A DNA stretch of 64,000 nt from Sporomusa malonica. GTDB taxonomy: Bacteria > Bacillota > Negativicutes > Sporomusales > Sporomusaceae. A program made the translations under genes and the position numbers. The stretch covers positions 62,001-126,000 of the forward strand of contig NZ_FWXI01000009.1 in the NCBI RefSeq assembly GCF_900176355.1, read 5' to 3'. Of this stretch, positions 8,735 through 17,376 are shown piece by piece (within the stretch, counting starts at the first letter, position 1; each line of letters opens with the position of its first letter). The notes under the pieces were generated by a model that was not told the origin of the DNA, ran no database searches, and saw nothing but the letters and a program-made list of their open reading frames with translations.

Positions 8735-10921
8735 TTACTTCAGCTTAAGCTTGGCCAGCGCTTCAGCGAGCGCGTTATTTATTGGTTTATCCTCTTGCTG
8801 CTCTTTGAGATAGCGTGACACATCTTTCTTGGAAATCTTGGTGTCACCCTCTTTCTTTTTCCGTTCGTTAAAGACAGCAAGCTTTTCCCTGTAGCCACAG
8901 CCGCAGGCAAACGCTCGTGCGTCCCCCTCACCGCGCAGTTCTAGCTTCTTGTGGCAGTTGGGACATCTGGCATTGGTTACCTGGGCAACGTTTTTCCGGT
9001 AGCCGCATTCGCGATCTTGACAAACAAGCGACTTGCCTCTTTTGCCGTTAACCTCAAGCAAATATTTACCACATTCCGGGCAACGGGTGCGAGTCATATT
9101 GTCGTGTTTAAATTGTTCCTGACTGTTTTTTATTTCGGCAATAATTGTTTTGGCATACTCTTTGATTTCAGCGATAAAGGCCTGCTTTTTTAGCTGTCCT
9201 TTGGCAATAGCACTCAGCTTCTGTTCCCATTCAGCGGTTAAAGCCGGCGACTTCAGATCAGAGGGTGCTAGTTCTAACAGTTGCTTGCCTTTGGAAGTGA
9301 TAAAGATATCTTTACCCTTTTTTTCAATAACAAAACTACTAAACAGCTTTTCGATAATATCAGCCCTGGTGGCTACTGTACCCAAACCGCCTGTTTGGCC
9401 GATAATTTGTTTAAGCGCCTGGCTCTCGCCTGACATATATTTTGCTGGGTTCTCCATGGCTGATAATAAGCTTGCTTCATTAAGGGGAGCAGGCGGCTTA
9501 GTCTCACCTTTGGTCATCGAAATAGCCATTACCGGTAAGACGTCGCCTTTATTTAGGATGGGAAGCGTCTGTTCAGCAATGCCATCAGCTGCTTCCTCGT
9601 CATCCGAATAGTTATTATATAGTTCTTTCCAACCAAGGGCAATCACGGTCTTGCCTTTAGCAACAAAGAGTTCATTGCCTATTTGTGCCTTGACTGAGGT
9701 CTCTTCATATTCAAAAGGCGGAGAAAGGACAGCCAAGAACCGCTTAATGACTAAATCGTATATTTTCTTTTCTTTATCTGTTAACGAATTCAGTACAACA
9801 GGCTGCTCGGTAGGGATAATGGCATGGTGATCAGACACCTTACTATTATCAACAAAATGGCTATTAGCCTTTATCGGGCCTTTTAGTATTCTAAGAATTT
9901 GCTTGGGATAGAAACCGGTATCGCAAGCCTTCACCCTGTCTTTGAGTGTCTCAACGATATCGGTAGAGATAAACCGCGAATCAGTGCGCGGATACGTCAG
10001 GGCTTTATGAGTTTCATATAGCTTCTGCATGATTGACAATGTCTCTTTGGCCGAAAATCCAAAAATCTTATTGGCATCACGCTGCAGCTCGGTTAGATCG
10101 TATAGGGCAGGAGCGAAGCTTTTTTTGCTGACCTTATGCACGTCAATCACTTCAGCCTTTTTTCCAGTTACAGTAGCGATTATTTTATCACAGACAGCTT
10201 TGTCAAAGGTCTTATTCTCTTTGGTTTTGCTGTCCTGCCAGGTTAATTTCAGGCGATCGGCTGCTGCCGTAATGCCATAGTAGGTCCGGGGTTGAAAGTT
10301 TCTTATTTCATCTTCCCGAGCAGCAATGATGGCCAGCGTCGGGGTCTGCACGCGTCCACAGGAGAGTTGGGCATTATACTTGGTAGTCAACGCCCTGGTA
10401 GCATTAATGCCGACAAGCCAGTCAGATTCTGAACGGGCCACTGCCGAGGCGTATAGGTTTTCATACTCCCTTCCAGGTCTTAAGCTGCTAAAACCGTCTC
10501 GAATAGCTTTATCGGTGACTGAGGAAATCCAGAGACGTTTTACAGGCTTGTTGATATGCGCTTTTTCCAGTATCCAGCGGGCAACCAGTTCGCCTTCACG
10601 CCCGGCATCTGTCGCAATAACGACCTCACTGACATCTTTGCGGCTAAGCTGCTCTTTAACTGCGGCAAACTGTTTGCCTGTTTGCTTAATTACAACAAGT
10701 TTAAGCTCTTGCGGCAGCATGGGCAGGTCTTCCAGACGCCATGCTTTATATTTTTCGTCATAGGCTTCAGGGTCGGCCAGTGTCACCAAATGCCCCAGCG
10801 CCCAGGTAACGATGTATTTTTGCCCTTCAAGATAGCCATTGCCTTTGACATTGCACTGGAGTACCCGGGCTAAGTCACGCCCAACAGAAGGCTTTTCGGC
10901 TAGTACCAATGTTTTGCTCAT
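8735..10921 (-). CDS. topB: DNA topoisomerase III
   Basis: A 728-residue type IA topoisomerase. The Toprim domain is at the N-terminus, with its Glu in LAEKPSVGRDLA and the metal-binding DAGREGELVAR. The catalytic Tyr is in TYPRTDSRFIS (about residue 315). The C-terminus carries two four-Cys zinc modules (CPECGKYL...CQDRECGY and CPNCHKKL...CGCGY) and a basic tail. It decatenates DNA and resolves recombination intermediates. The ATG follows GAGG. It is the normal length for Firmicute TopB. The glycosyltransferase gene follows 39 nt later, so they are probably co-transcribed without functional linkage. Confidence 0.95.
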   Translation of the reverse strand: MSKTLVLAEKPSVGRDLARVLQCNVKGNGYLEGQKYIVTWALGHLVTLADPEAYDEKYKAWRLEDLPMLPQELKLVVIKQTGKQFAAVKEQLSRKDVSEVVIATDAGREGELVARWILEKAHINKPVKRLWISSVTDKAIRDGFSSLRPGREYENLYASAVARSESDWLVGINATRALTTKYNAQLSCGRVQTPTLAIIAAREDEIRNFQPRTYYGITAAADRLKLTWQDSKTKENKTFDKAVCDKIIATVTGKKAEVIDVHKVSKKSFAPALYDLTELQRDANKIFGFSAKETLSIMQKLYETHKALTYPRTDSRFISTDIVETLKDRVKACDTGFYPKQILRILKGPIKANSHFVDNSKVSDHHAIIPTEQPVVLNSLTDKEKKIYDLVIKRFLAVLSPPFEYEETSVKAQIGNELFVAKGKTVIALGWKELYNNYSDDEEAADGIAEQTLPILNKGDVLPVMAISMTKGETKPPAPLNEASLLSAMENPAKYMSGESQALKQIIGQTGGLGTVATRADIIEKLFSSFVIEKKGKDIFITSKGKQLLELAPSDLKSPALTAEWEQKLSAIAKGQLKKQAFIAEIKEYAKTIIAEIKNSQEQFKHDNMTRTRCPECGKYLLEVNGKRGKSLVCQDRECGYRKNVAQVTNARCPNCHKKLELRGEGDARAFACGCGYREKLAVFNERKKKEGDTKISKKDVSRYLKEQQEDKPINNALAEALAKLKLK

Positions 10922-10993
10922 TATGAAACCTCGCTAAAAAATAATATAGCTACTATTATACCCGTTATCTGGCAAATTTCAAATACATAGAAA

Positions 10994-11024
10994 AACTGCC
11001 AGGGGAAATCTCCCACTGGCAGTT
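10994..11024 (-). terminator. Terminator of the liv-Cys/Met operon
   Basis: Arms AACTGCCAG and CTGGCAGTT, extended by GGG/CCC pairing, then a T run on the minus strand. It lies 9 nt after the stop of the PLP enzyme gene and marks the 3' end of the long livJHMGF transcript. Confidence 0.85.
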
Positions 11025-11032
11025 CGATCAAC

Positions 11033-12166
11033 TTACCGGCTCATAGCCTGCTCTAAATCAGCGATAATATCAGCCGGGTCTTCAATACCTACTGACAGGC
11101 GAATGAGGCTGGGCGTAACACCCATGCGCAGCTTCCGCTCTGCCGGCACCGAGCCATGTGACATGATATCAGGCAGGTTAACCATGGACTCAACCCCGCC
11201 AAGACTATCGGCTAACATACACAATTCGAGTTTGCTCAAAATACTGCGAGCCAAGTCGGCGTCACCAACGTCAAAGGAAACGACGTTGCCTGTACCCCGG
11301 GCCTGGCTTTTGTGCAGCTCATAGCCAGGGTGGTCCTCAAAACCAAGATAATATACTTTTTGAACCTCAGGCCGGTCACGCAGCCAGGAGGCTAACACGC
11401 CAGCATTATGGGACTGCCGATCCATGCGCAGTCCTAAGGTCTTTAAACCACGGAGCAGCAACCAGGAGTCAAACGGCCCCAGTACACCGCCGGTAGAGTT
11501 TTGCACAAAGTGAAGTTCTTCTGCCAATTTACCATCTTTTACTACCACGACCCCAGCTAACACATCACTGTGTCCCCCAATAAACTTAGTGGCGCTATGC
11601 ACAACGATATCTACCCCAAGGTCAAGTGGCCGCTGTAGATAAGGCGACATAAAGGTATTATCAGCAATAGTCAGCAATCCGCGCTCCTGGGCCAAAGCTG
11701 CTACACCTTTGATATCGGTTACCATCAGGGTAGGGTTGGAAGGTGTTTCAATAACCAAGGCTTTAGTAGCCGGAGTAATAGCGGCAGCAATATCCGTGAT
11801 GCTGCCAAAGTCAACATAAGTGACGGCAAGCCCAAACCGGCTAAAAATCTTGTCAAGTACCCGTGAAGTACCGCCGTATAGATTCCGGCTGGCTACGATA
11901 TGATCACCGGTTTTGAATAGATTAAAAACTGCCGTAGTTGCCGCCATGCCTGAACCAAAAGCAAAACCGCGGCAGCCGCCTTCCAGGAGAGCCATTTGTT
12001 TTTCCAAGGCGTGCCTGGTAGGATTATTTCCCCGGGAATATTGATAGCCGCCTTCCTGACCGACAGTATGCTGTCTAAAGGTTGAAGCCTGGTATATAGG
12101 TGTGCTGGCCGAGCCAGTAGTACGATCCCCTTCATCCCCATGAATAAGTAATGTATCAATATGCAT
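11033..12166 (-). CDS. Cys/Met metabolism PLP enzyme (cystathionine gamma-synthase/beta- or gamma-lyase type)
   Basis: A 377-residue trans-sulfuration enzyme of the PLP-dependent Cys/Met family. The PLP Lys is in VHSATKFIGGHSD, the cofactor-contacting region is YSRGNNPTR...FGSGMAA, and SVGIEDPADIIADL lies near the C-terminus. The family includes cystathionine gamma-synthase, cystathionine lyases and methionine gamma-lyase, and sequence reading alone does not separate them. I use the ATG at 12166 because GGGAGG stands 7 nt upstream; an in-frame ATG seven codons earlier overlaps the livF stop by 1 nt. It is the last gene of the liv operon, which suggests coordination with branched-chain or sulfur amino acid uptake. 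Confidence 0.88.
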   Translation of the reverse strand: MHIDTLLIHGDEGDRTTGSASTPIYQASTFRQHTVGQEGGYQYSRGNNPTRHALEKQMALLEGGCRGFAFGSGMAATTAVFNLFKTGDHIVASRNLYGGTSRVLDKIFSRFGLAVTYVDFGSITDIAAAITPATKALVIETPSNPTLMVTDIKGVAALAQERGLLTIADNTFMSPYLQRPLDLGVDIVVHSATKFIGGHSDVLAGVVVVKDGKLAEELHFVQNSTGGVLGPFDSWLLLRGLKTLGLRMDRQSHNAGVLASWLRDRPEVQKVYYLGFEDHPGYELHKSQARGTGNVVSFDVGDADLARSILSKLELCMLADSLGGVESMVNLPDIMSHGSVPAERKLRMGVTPSLIRLSVGIEDPADIIADLEQAMSR

Positions 12167-12186
12167 GCTGCTGCCTCCCATACTCA

Positions 12187-12894
12187 TTAATGATTAATTC
12201 CCAAATATGCTTTTTTCACCAACGGATCGTCAATCAAGTCTTTGCCAGAGCCTGACAGGATGACCCGGCCTGTCTCAAGAACAAAAGCATCATCAGCCAT
12301 CTCCAGCGCCTCAAATGCATTTTGCTCTGCCAGCAATATCGTGGTTCCCTGGGCACGAATATCCCGGATGACCTGAAACATATTAGCTACCATCAGCGGC
12401 GCCAATCCCAGCGACGGCTCATCTAAGAGCAGCAGCCGAGGCCGGGACATCAGCCCTCTGGCAATAGCCACTATCTGCTGCTCACCGCCGCTTAATGTAC
12501 CAGCATATTGTTTGAGGCGCTCCTTCATTATCGGGAAGAGTTGATACATCTTTTCCAGATCAGCCAGTATACCGTCTTTGTCCTTTCTGAGAAAAGCACC
12601 CATCAACAGATTCTCTTTTACAGTAAGGTTGGCATATAGTCGCCGTCTCTCTGGCACTAGACATACACCTTGCCCCACAACTTCATATGCTTTATTAGAT
12701 AGGGGCTGGCCTTCGTAAGCTATTTTGCCGCTGGCTGGCTCAAGTAGTCCTGCCAAGGTCATCATCAGCGTAGATTTACCGGCACCGTTCGCACCAATAA
12801 CAGCTACAATCCGGCCAGCAGCTACAGACAGGCTTACATCGCGGAGAGCATGGATTTGACCATATTTCACATTAAGGCTGCTAACTTCTAACAC
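12187..12894 (-). CDS. livF: Branched-chain amino acid ABC transporter ATPase
   Basis: A 235-residue ABC ATPase. It has Walker A GANGAGKST, the signature LSGGEQQ, Walker B RLLLLDEPSLGLAP and the LivF-type continuation LLAEQNAFEALEMAD. I chose the GTG at 12894 because GGGGAGGGG stands 7 nt upstream and the product then begins with the usual LEVSSLNVKYG. The start overlaps livG by 14 nt. It couples ATP hydrolysis to uptake by LivHM. It is encoded fourth after livJ, livH, livM and livG. Confidence 0.93.
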   Translation of the reverse strand: MLEVSSLNVKYGQIHALRDVSLSVAAGRIVAVIGANGAGKSTLMMTLAGLLEPASGKIAYEGQPLSNKAYEVVGQGVCLVPERRRLYANLTVKENLLMGAFLRKDKDGILADLEKMYQLFPIMKERLKQYAGTLSGGEQQIVAIARGLMSRPRLLLLDEPSLGLAPLMVANMFQVIRDIRAQGTTILLAEQNAFEALEMADDAFVLETGRVILSGSGKDLIDDPLVKKAYLGINH

Positions 12895-13660
12895 GTTTAT
12901 ACCCCTCCCCAAGATAAGCCCTAAGCACATCGGGATTACTTTGAATGTCCTGTGCTGTTCCCTCTGCCAGTTTCAAGCCAAAATTGAGGACAAAGATGGT
13001 ATCACAGAGTTCCATAACCACATCCATATGGTGTTCGATCAGTAGAATTGTCAGGTTATATCGCTGATGAATGCGACGGATTAGCTTAGCTAAATCGAGC
13101 GACTCCTCAGGGTTCATGCCTGCTGCCGGCTCGTCTAACAATAACAGCTTAGGCTTCAATGCCAGTGCCCGGGCAATCTCCAGTTTACGCTGCAGCCCGT
13201 AAGGCAGGCTGTCAGCCCTGACGTTTGCCTTATCAGCAAGACCTACCTCTGTCAGATATTCTAATGCCAGATCACGAATTTCCTGCTCGCGTTTAAGGAT
13301 ACTGGGCAGCCTTAGCAAAGCTGCCGCAAATGAATAATCCACATGCTTATCAACGGCTATACAAACATTGTCTAGTACAGATAGATTACGAAACAGACGG
13401 ATGTTTTGAAAAGTACGGGCAACCCCCTGAGCCACAATGCCGTCTGGTCCCCTACCGACAAGCTCCTGCCCCTCAAAGAGGATACTGCCGCTGGTAGGCG
13501 CATACACGCCGGTAATCAGATTGAACATGGTTGTTTTACCCGCACCGTTAGGCCCAATCAGTCCCATGATTTGTCCTTGCTTAGTGGCAAAACTAACATC
13601 CCTGCAGGCCATGATTCCGCCAAATGCCTTGGTTACAGACTTTAATTCCAAAAGATTCAT
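12881..13660 (-). CDS. livG: Branched-chain amino acid ABC transporter ATPase
   Basis: A 259-residue ABC ATPase. It has Walker A GPNGAGKTT, Q-loop VARTFQNIRLF, the signature region LPYGLQRKLEIARAL, Walker B LLLLDEPAAGMNPEE and the H-loop in LLIEHHMDVV. The LivG-type insertion between the Q-loop and signature is present. The ATG overlaps the livM stop by 1 nt (TAATG) with an AGAGGTGG site inside livM, so it is translationally coupled. It should form a heterodimer with LivF. Confidence 0.94.
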   Translation of the reverse strand: MNLLELKSVTKAFGGIMACRDVSFATKQGQIMGLIGPNGAGKTTMFNLITGVYAPTSGSILFEGQELVGRGPDGIVAQGVARTFQNIRLFRNLSVLDNVCIAVDKHVDYSFAAALLRLPSILKREQEIRDLALEYLTEVGLADKANVRADSLPYGLQRKLEIARALALKPKLLLLDEPAAGMNPEESLDLAKLIRRIHQRYNLTILLIEHHMDVVMELCDTIFVLNFGLKLAEGTAQDIQSNPDVLRAYLGEGYKRVRS

Positions 13661-14520
13661 TAGGCCACCTCTTTTCTAAACAAGCGGCGAATACTGTTCA
13701 GTGAAATTTCTTTATAACCAAACAGCCCTTGCGGTCTAAATACCATAATAGCTACAAGTAAGAAGCCGTAGGCTACAAGACGCCACATGCTGGCTACTCT
13801 AAGCGCCTCTGGGATAGCAACAAACAATACTGCTGCGATAACCGGCCCAGTAATACTGCCCATGCCACCCGCAACAACACTTGCTGTTAACTGGGTAGAC
13901 AAATAAGCGGTGAACATGCCTGGCTGTATAAAGGTAACATAATGAGCAAATAGACCTCCGGCCAAACCTGAGGTCATAGCACTAAACACCAATGAGAGCA
14001 TCCGGACTTGAAACAGGTTAATCCCCATCATTTCAGCAGCAACAAAGTCCTCCCTCACAGCAATGGCAGCCCGCCCGTACCGTGAGTAGACAAAATTCCG
14101 GGCCACCCAGATAACAAGAATGGTAGCAACCACAACGACAGTTAACGTCGTCTCATTGGCAATACCAGGCAGTCCACGCGCTCCTTGGGTAATCTCAAGG
14201 TTTTCCAAGAGTACGCGTATGGCTTCGCCAAATCCCAGTGTGGCAATGGCGAAGTAATCACTCCGCAGCTTGGCCCGGAGTGTAGGATAGCCGATGATGA
14301 CACCAACCACTGCCGCCATGGCTGTCCCTGCCACTAACGCCAGATAATAGTTTACATCATAAAAATAAGTCAGGATACTTGCGGTGTACGCGCCAACAGC
14401 AAAAAAAGCGGCATGCCCCAGTGAAAATAAGCCGGTAAAGCCAGTAAAGATAGCCAGACCAACGGTGGCAATGACATAAATTAAACTAAAAGTAATAACT
14501 CCGCTAATATATTCTGCCAT
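13660..14520 (-). CDS. livM: Branched-chain amino acid ABC transporter permease
   Basis: A 286-residue integral membrane permease with about eight hydrophobic segments. The family motif FTGLFSLGHAAFFAVGAYTA is near the N-terminus and the ATPase-contact loop is around FVAAEMMGINLFQVRMLSLVFSAM. The C-terminal FRPQGLFGYKE is typical of LivM. It lies 6 nt downstream of livH and overlaps livG by 1 nt. It forms the inner-membrane channel with LivH. Confidence 0.93.
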   Translation of the reverse strand: MAEYISGVITFSLIYVIATVGLAIFTGFTGLFSLGHAAFFAVGAYTASILTYFYDVNYYLALVAGTAMAAVVGVIIGYPTLRAKLRSDYFAIATLGFGEAIRVLLENLEITQGARGLPGIANETTLTVVVVATILVIWVARNFVYSRYGRAAIAVREDFVAAEMMGINLFQVRMLSLVFSAMTSGLAGGLFAHYVTFIQPGMFTAYLSTQLTASVVAGGMGSITGPVIAAVLFVAIPEALRVASMWRLVAYGFLLVAIMVFRPQGLFGYKEISLNSIRRLFRKEVA

Positions 14521-14526
14521 CGTCTG

Positions 14527-15399
14527 CTATACCTTTTCCTCAAGAAATTTGCCAAAAAGGCCTGTCGGCAAAACTAACAGCAGAATAACCAGTAGAGAAA
14601 AGCTGAATACATCACGGACAACAGAGGATACATAGGCCGAGACAAAAGTCTCTAAAACCCCAAGGAGCAGTCCGCCGACTACCGCCCCTGGCAAGCTACC
14701 CAGTCCGCCGATAACGGCGGCAATATAGGCTTTATTAGTAATCCACCCCATAGTGGGGTAGACCATATATTTCATGCCTAAAAACATACCCGAGATACCG
14801 GCCAGCGCCCCAGCCAAAAGAAATACCCAGCCAATGGTTTTAGCGATATTAACACCATTTAACTGGCTAACCTGCATGTCATAAGAGGCTGCCCTGATCG
14901 CAATGCCTGTTCTGCTGTTTTGCAAAAAATAATGCAAGGCATATATTGCCGTAAAGGAAAATACAATAGCAAATACATCCAGCATCCCTATTGATACCCC
15001 GCCAAAGCTAATATTCTGCTGAGTAAGCACTTCAGGAAATGCATAAAATCTTGAGCCAATAGTAGCATAAACAAAATTTTCCAAAAAGATAGATGTTCCC
15101 ATAGCGCTTATCATGAAATAGAGTGAAGGTGCATTACGCTTGCGCAGCGTACTATAAGCCAACCGTTCATTCGCTAAACATAAAAAGGCAGCACCGACAA
15201 TAGAACCAAAAATCGCTAAATATATCGGCATGCCCATTTCCATTAAGAGATAATAGCCAATATAGGCCCCAAGCATAATAATCGAACCATAGGCAAAGTT
15301 ACTAAAATTTAAAATACTGAATACCAGGGAGTAGCCGACTGCCATAAGTGCATAGATACCGCCGATAGCGAGGCCTGTGACCAGTGTTTGAACTAACAT
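14527..15399 (-). CDS. livH: Branched-chain amino acid ABC transporter permease
   Basis: A 290-residue membrane permease starting MLVQTLVTGLAIGGIYALMAVG, the usual LivH N-terminus. The ATG at 15399 was chosen because AAGGAG stands upstream and the longer open frame adds only a basic, non-conserved leader. It has about eight membrane segments and ends VLPTGLFGKFLEEKV. It follows livJ after a 71-nt gap holding a stable stem-loop, which probably sets the excess of binding protein over permease. Confidence 0.92.
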   Translation of the reverse strand: MLVQTLVTGLAIGGIYALMAVGYSLVFSILNFSNFAYGSIIMLGAYIGYYLLMEMGMPIYLAIFGSIVGAAFLCLANERLAYSTLRKRNAPSLYFMISAMGTSIFLENFVYATIGSRFYAFPEVLTQQNISFGGVSIGMLDVFAIVFSFTAIYALHYFLQNSRTGIAIRAASYDMQVSQLNGVNIAKTIGWVFLLAGALAGISGMFLGMKYMVYPTMGWITNKAYIAAVIGGLGSLPGAVVGGLLLGVLETFVSAYVSSVVRDVFSFSLLVILLLVLPTGLFGKFLEEKV

Positions 15400-15424
15400 T
15401 ATGCGCCATCTCCTTAAGTATTTA

Positions 15425-15460
15425 AGGACGGCGGAGGATATAAAAATCCCGCGCCGTCCT
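15425..15460 (-). other. Intercistronic stem-loop between livJ and livH
   Basis: Nine-base perfect arms AGGACGGCG and CGCCGTCCT with an inner GGAT/ATCC pairing. There is no T run in the minus direction. Such hairpins after a binding-protein gene usually stabilise its mRNA or partly terminate transcription, giving more LivJ than permease. Confidence 0.65.
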
Positions 15461-15470
15461 ACACGCAAAG

Positions 15471-16628
15471 TTACTGGGTGACAAATTTGGATTTAAAGAC
15501 AAACTTGCCGTCTTTTACTTCCTGAATAATGGCCGGCTTATTTAATGGATCATGAGTAGTAGGATCAATTGTCAGTTTACCACTTAGCACCTGGAGGTCT
15601 TTGGTTTTCTCCAGTTGTTCAGCGATCTTAGCTGGATCTGTGCTGTTGGTTTTATTCATAGCATCAATCAAAGCATACAAAGCATCAATAGCCATAACCG
15701 GATTAGGCATAATGGGGTCGGCCTTGAATTTTGTCTGGTATTCTTTGATGAAGTTTTGGATATCAGGGTCATCCATACTGGCTAGGTTTACAAAGTAGGA
15801 TCCGTTTACCGCCGAGCCGCCTAGTGTAATTAAGTCAGGACTGCCCCAACCATCGCCGCCGACAAACTTAGTCTGGATACCAAGGTCAGCCGCCTGCTTC
15901 ATAACCAGCGCAGCTTCTTTTTGCATTGTAGGAATAAAGATAACTTCAGGATTAGTTCCCTTGATCTTGCCTAAAATGGCGCGGTAGTCAAGCTCGCCTG
16001 AACGGAAAGCCTCATTTGCAACGATTTTACCACCTTGTTTCTCAAATTCAGCAGTAAAATACTTACCCAACCAAGCCGAATAATCAGAGCCTACATCATA
16101 CACAATGGCTGCTGTCTTGGCCTTCAGGTCTTTAGCAGCAAACTGAGCTGCTACCGTCCCCTGGAACGGGTCAATGAAACATGTACGGAAAGCGTACTTT
16201 CTGACCTTATTAGTCTTGTCATCAACAGTAACTTTAGGGTTGGTCGCAGAGGTTGCAATGAATGGTACTTTGGCCGGTTCAAGAACCGAGCTCATGGCAA
16301 TAGCCACTCCACTCTGGCCTGGTCCGATGATTCCCACAACTTTGTCACTGACCAGTCTTTTGGTTACGTTCACGCCTTCGGTAGCATCTGCACGGGTATC
16401 ATAAGCCACCAGCTGCAGCTTTTTACCTAATACGCCGCCTTTGGCATTAATCTTTTCGATTTCCATCTCTAAAGCGTTTTTCTCAGCTTGCCCCCAAGTT
16501 GAGTTATCGCCAGTTAAAGCTACAGCATTACCGATCTTGATTACATTGGCGTCACCAGCCCCGCCGCAGCCAGTAACCACTATTGTAAAAACCGCCAACA
16601 TAACTAGGGCTAACCATCTCATCCTCAT
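15471..16628 (-). CDS. livJ: Branched-chain amino acid-binding lipoprotein
   Basis: A 385-residue periplasmic binding protein of the Leu/Ile/Val type. A lipoprotein signal with lipobox VVTGC precedes the mature IKIGNAVALTGDNSTWGQ. The first lobe continues with GIIGPGQSGVAIAMS and the ligand-contact region ATSATNPKVT. The start ATG has GGGGGAG 5 nt upstream; a second in-frame ATG lies two codons in. It is the first gene of livJHMGF. The actual ligand within the Leu/Ile/Val/aromatic range cannot be read from sequence. Confidence 0.92.
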   Translation of the reverse strand: MRMRWLALVMLAVFTIVVTGCGGAGDANVIKIGNAVALTGDNSTWGQAEKNALEMEIEKINAKGGVLGKKLQLVAYDTRADATEGVNVTKRLVSDKVVGIIGPGQSGVAIAMSSVLEPAKVPFIATSATNPKVTVDDKTNKVRKYAFRTCFIDPFQGTVAAQFAAKDLKAKTAAIVYDVGSDYSAWLGKYFTAEFEKQGGKIVANEAFRSGELDYRAILGKIKGTNPEVIFIPTMQKEAALVMKQAADLGIQTKFVGGDGWGSPDLITLGGSAVNGSYFVNLASMDDPDIQNFIKEYQTKFKADPIMPNPVMAIDALYALIDAMNKTNSTDPAKIAEQLEKTKDLQVLSGKLTIDPTTHDPLNKPAIIQEVKDGKFVFKSKFVTQ

Positions 16629-16714
16629 GTAAACTCCCCCTCATAGTATTATATACCTTTTATTATGTATTACAGTGATTATGTCCTCCTTTCGCCGCAA
16701 CCTCTCCTTTAATA

Positions 16715-16746
16715 AAGCCTATTTAGAATCAAATCTAAATAGGCTT
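16715..16746 (-). terminator. Probable terminator after the 2Fe-2S ferredoxin gene
   Basis: Thirteen-base perfect arms AAGCCTATTTAGA and TCTAAATAGGCTT. The minus strand continues TTATT and the plus strand CCTTTTTT. It separates the ferredoxin gene from livJ. Confidence 0.65.
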
Positions 16747-16852
16747 CCTTTTTTAAGAATTTACAATATTACATGTGTTTTTTAAATTTTACATAATTTT
16801 CTTATCAATGTCAACAATAACCAGAGTTTTGCATAGTAAAGTCTTTACTTTT

Positions 16853-17161
16853 TTAAATCTCTAACCTTTTTACCGGCGTTCCACCTTCAATATGTTCTTC
16901 CATGATCTCTTCAACATCATTTACTGATACAGAACCGTACCAGATATTATCAGGATAGACAACAACAATAGGTCCTTTTTCACAAATACCAAAACATCCG
17001 GTATTTGTTACGAATACTTCACCGCCTAATTCTCTTTCTTCAATCTCTTCTACAAACTTCATCATAATTTCCACACCATTTTTCGTGTGGCAATGGCCCT
17101 TTTGCTGGCCATTAGGCCGGGAACTGGTACAGACAAAGATATGAGTTTTTGGTTTATTCAT
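16853..17161 (-). CDS. Thioredoxin-like [2Fe-2S] ferredoxin
   Basis: A 102-residue protein with four Cys at about positions 11, 24, 56 and 60 (FVCTSSRP...KGHC...TGCFGIC). This is the pattern of thioredoxin-fold 2Fe-2S ferredoxins related to the NuoE/HydA-associated subunits. It would carry single electrons in the cytoplasm. I chose the ATG at 17161, preceded by GAGGAGGAG; the frame is open further upstream, but that part crosses two hairpins and shows no domain. It is monocistronic, with a terminator-like hairpin in its leader. Its redox partners are unknown. Confidence 0.85.
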   Translation of the reverse strand: MNKPKTHIFVCTSSRPNGQQKGHCHTKNGVEIMMKFVEEIEERELGGEVFVTNTGCFGICEKGPIVVVYPDNIWYGSVSVNDVEEIMEEHIEGGTPVKRLEI

Positions 17162-17189
17162 ACTGATCTCCTCCTCTTTTTTAAGAAAA

Positions 17190-17209
17190 GACTTGGCTTG
17201 TGCCAAGTC
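17190..17209 (-). promoter_or_regulatory. Terminator-like hairpin in the ferredoxin leader
   Basis: Eight-base arms GACTTGGC and GCCAAGTC with a 4-nt loop, followed on the minus strand by TTTTCTT and then the ribosome site 10 nt on. A competing small hairpin (GTCC/GGAC) lies just upstream. It could be an attenuator; no known riboswitch was recognised. Confidence 0.45.
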
Positions 17210-17277
17210 CCTCAGGACGCGGGCAGAAGCCTTAGTCGTTCTTATGTCAACAGAATTTAATATAAATTCTGGTAGAC

Positions 17278-17318
17278 TAAAAAAATAAGGCGCCTTCCAT
17301 ATTTGATGGAAAGCGACC
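17278..17318 (-). terminator. Terminator after rarD
   Basis: Read on the minus strand, a stem with core TTCCAT/ATGGAA extended by GGTCGC/GGCGCC with one bulge, then TTATTTTTTT. It ends the rarD transcript about 60 nt after its stop. Confidence 0.75.
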
Positions 17319-17376
17319 TCTGCGTCACAATTTAAATATATTATTATCCTAATTATAGGTAACGATGTCCATAATG

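Noticed and set aside
17222..17250. Promoter with perfect TTGACA before the ferredoxin gene
   Set aside because: No acceptable -10 box lies 16-18 nt downstream of the TTGACA.
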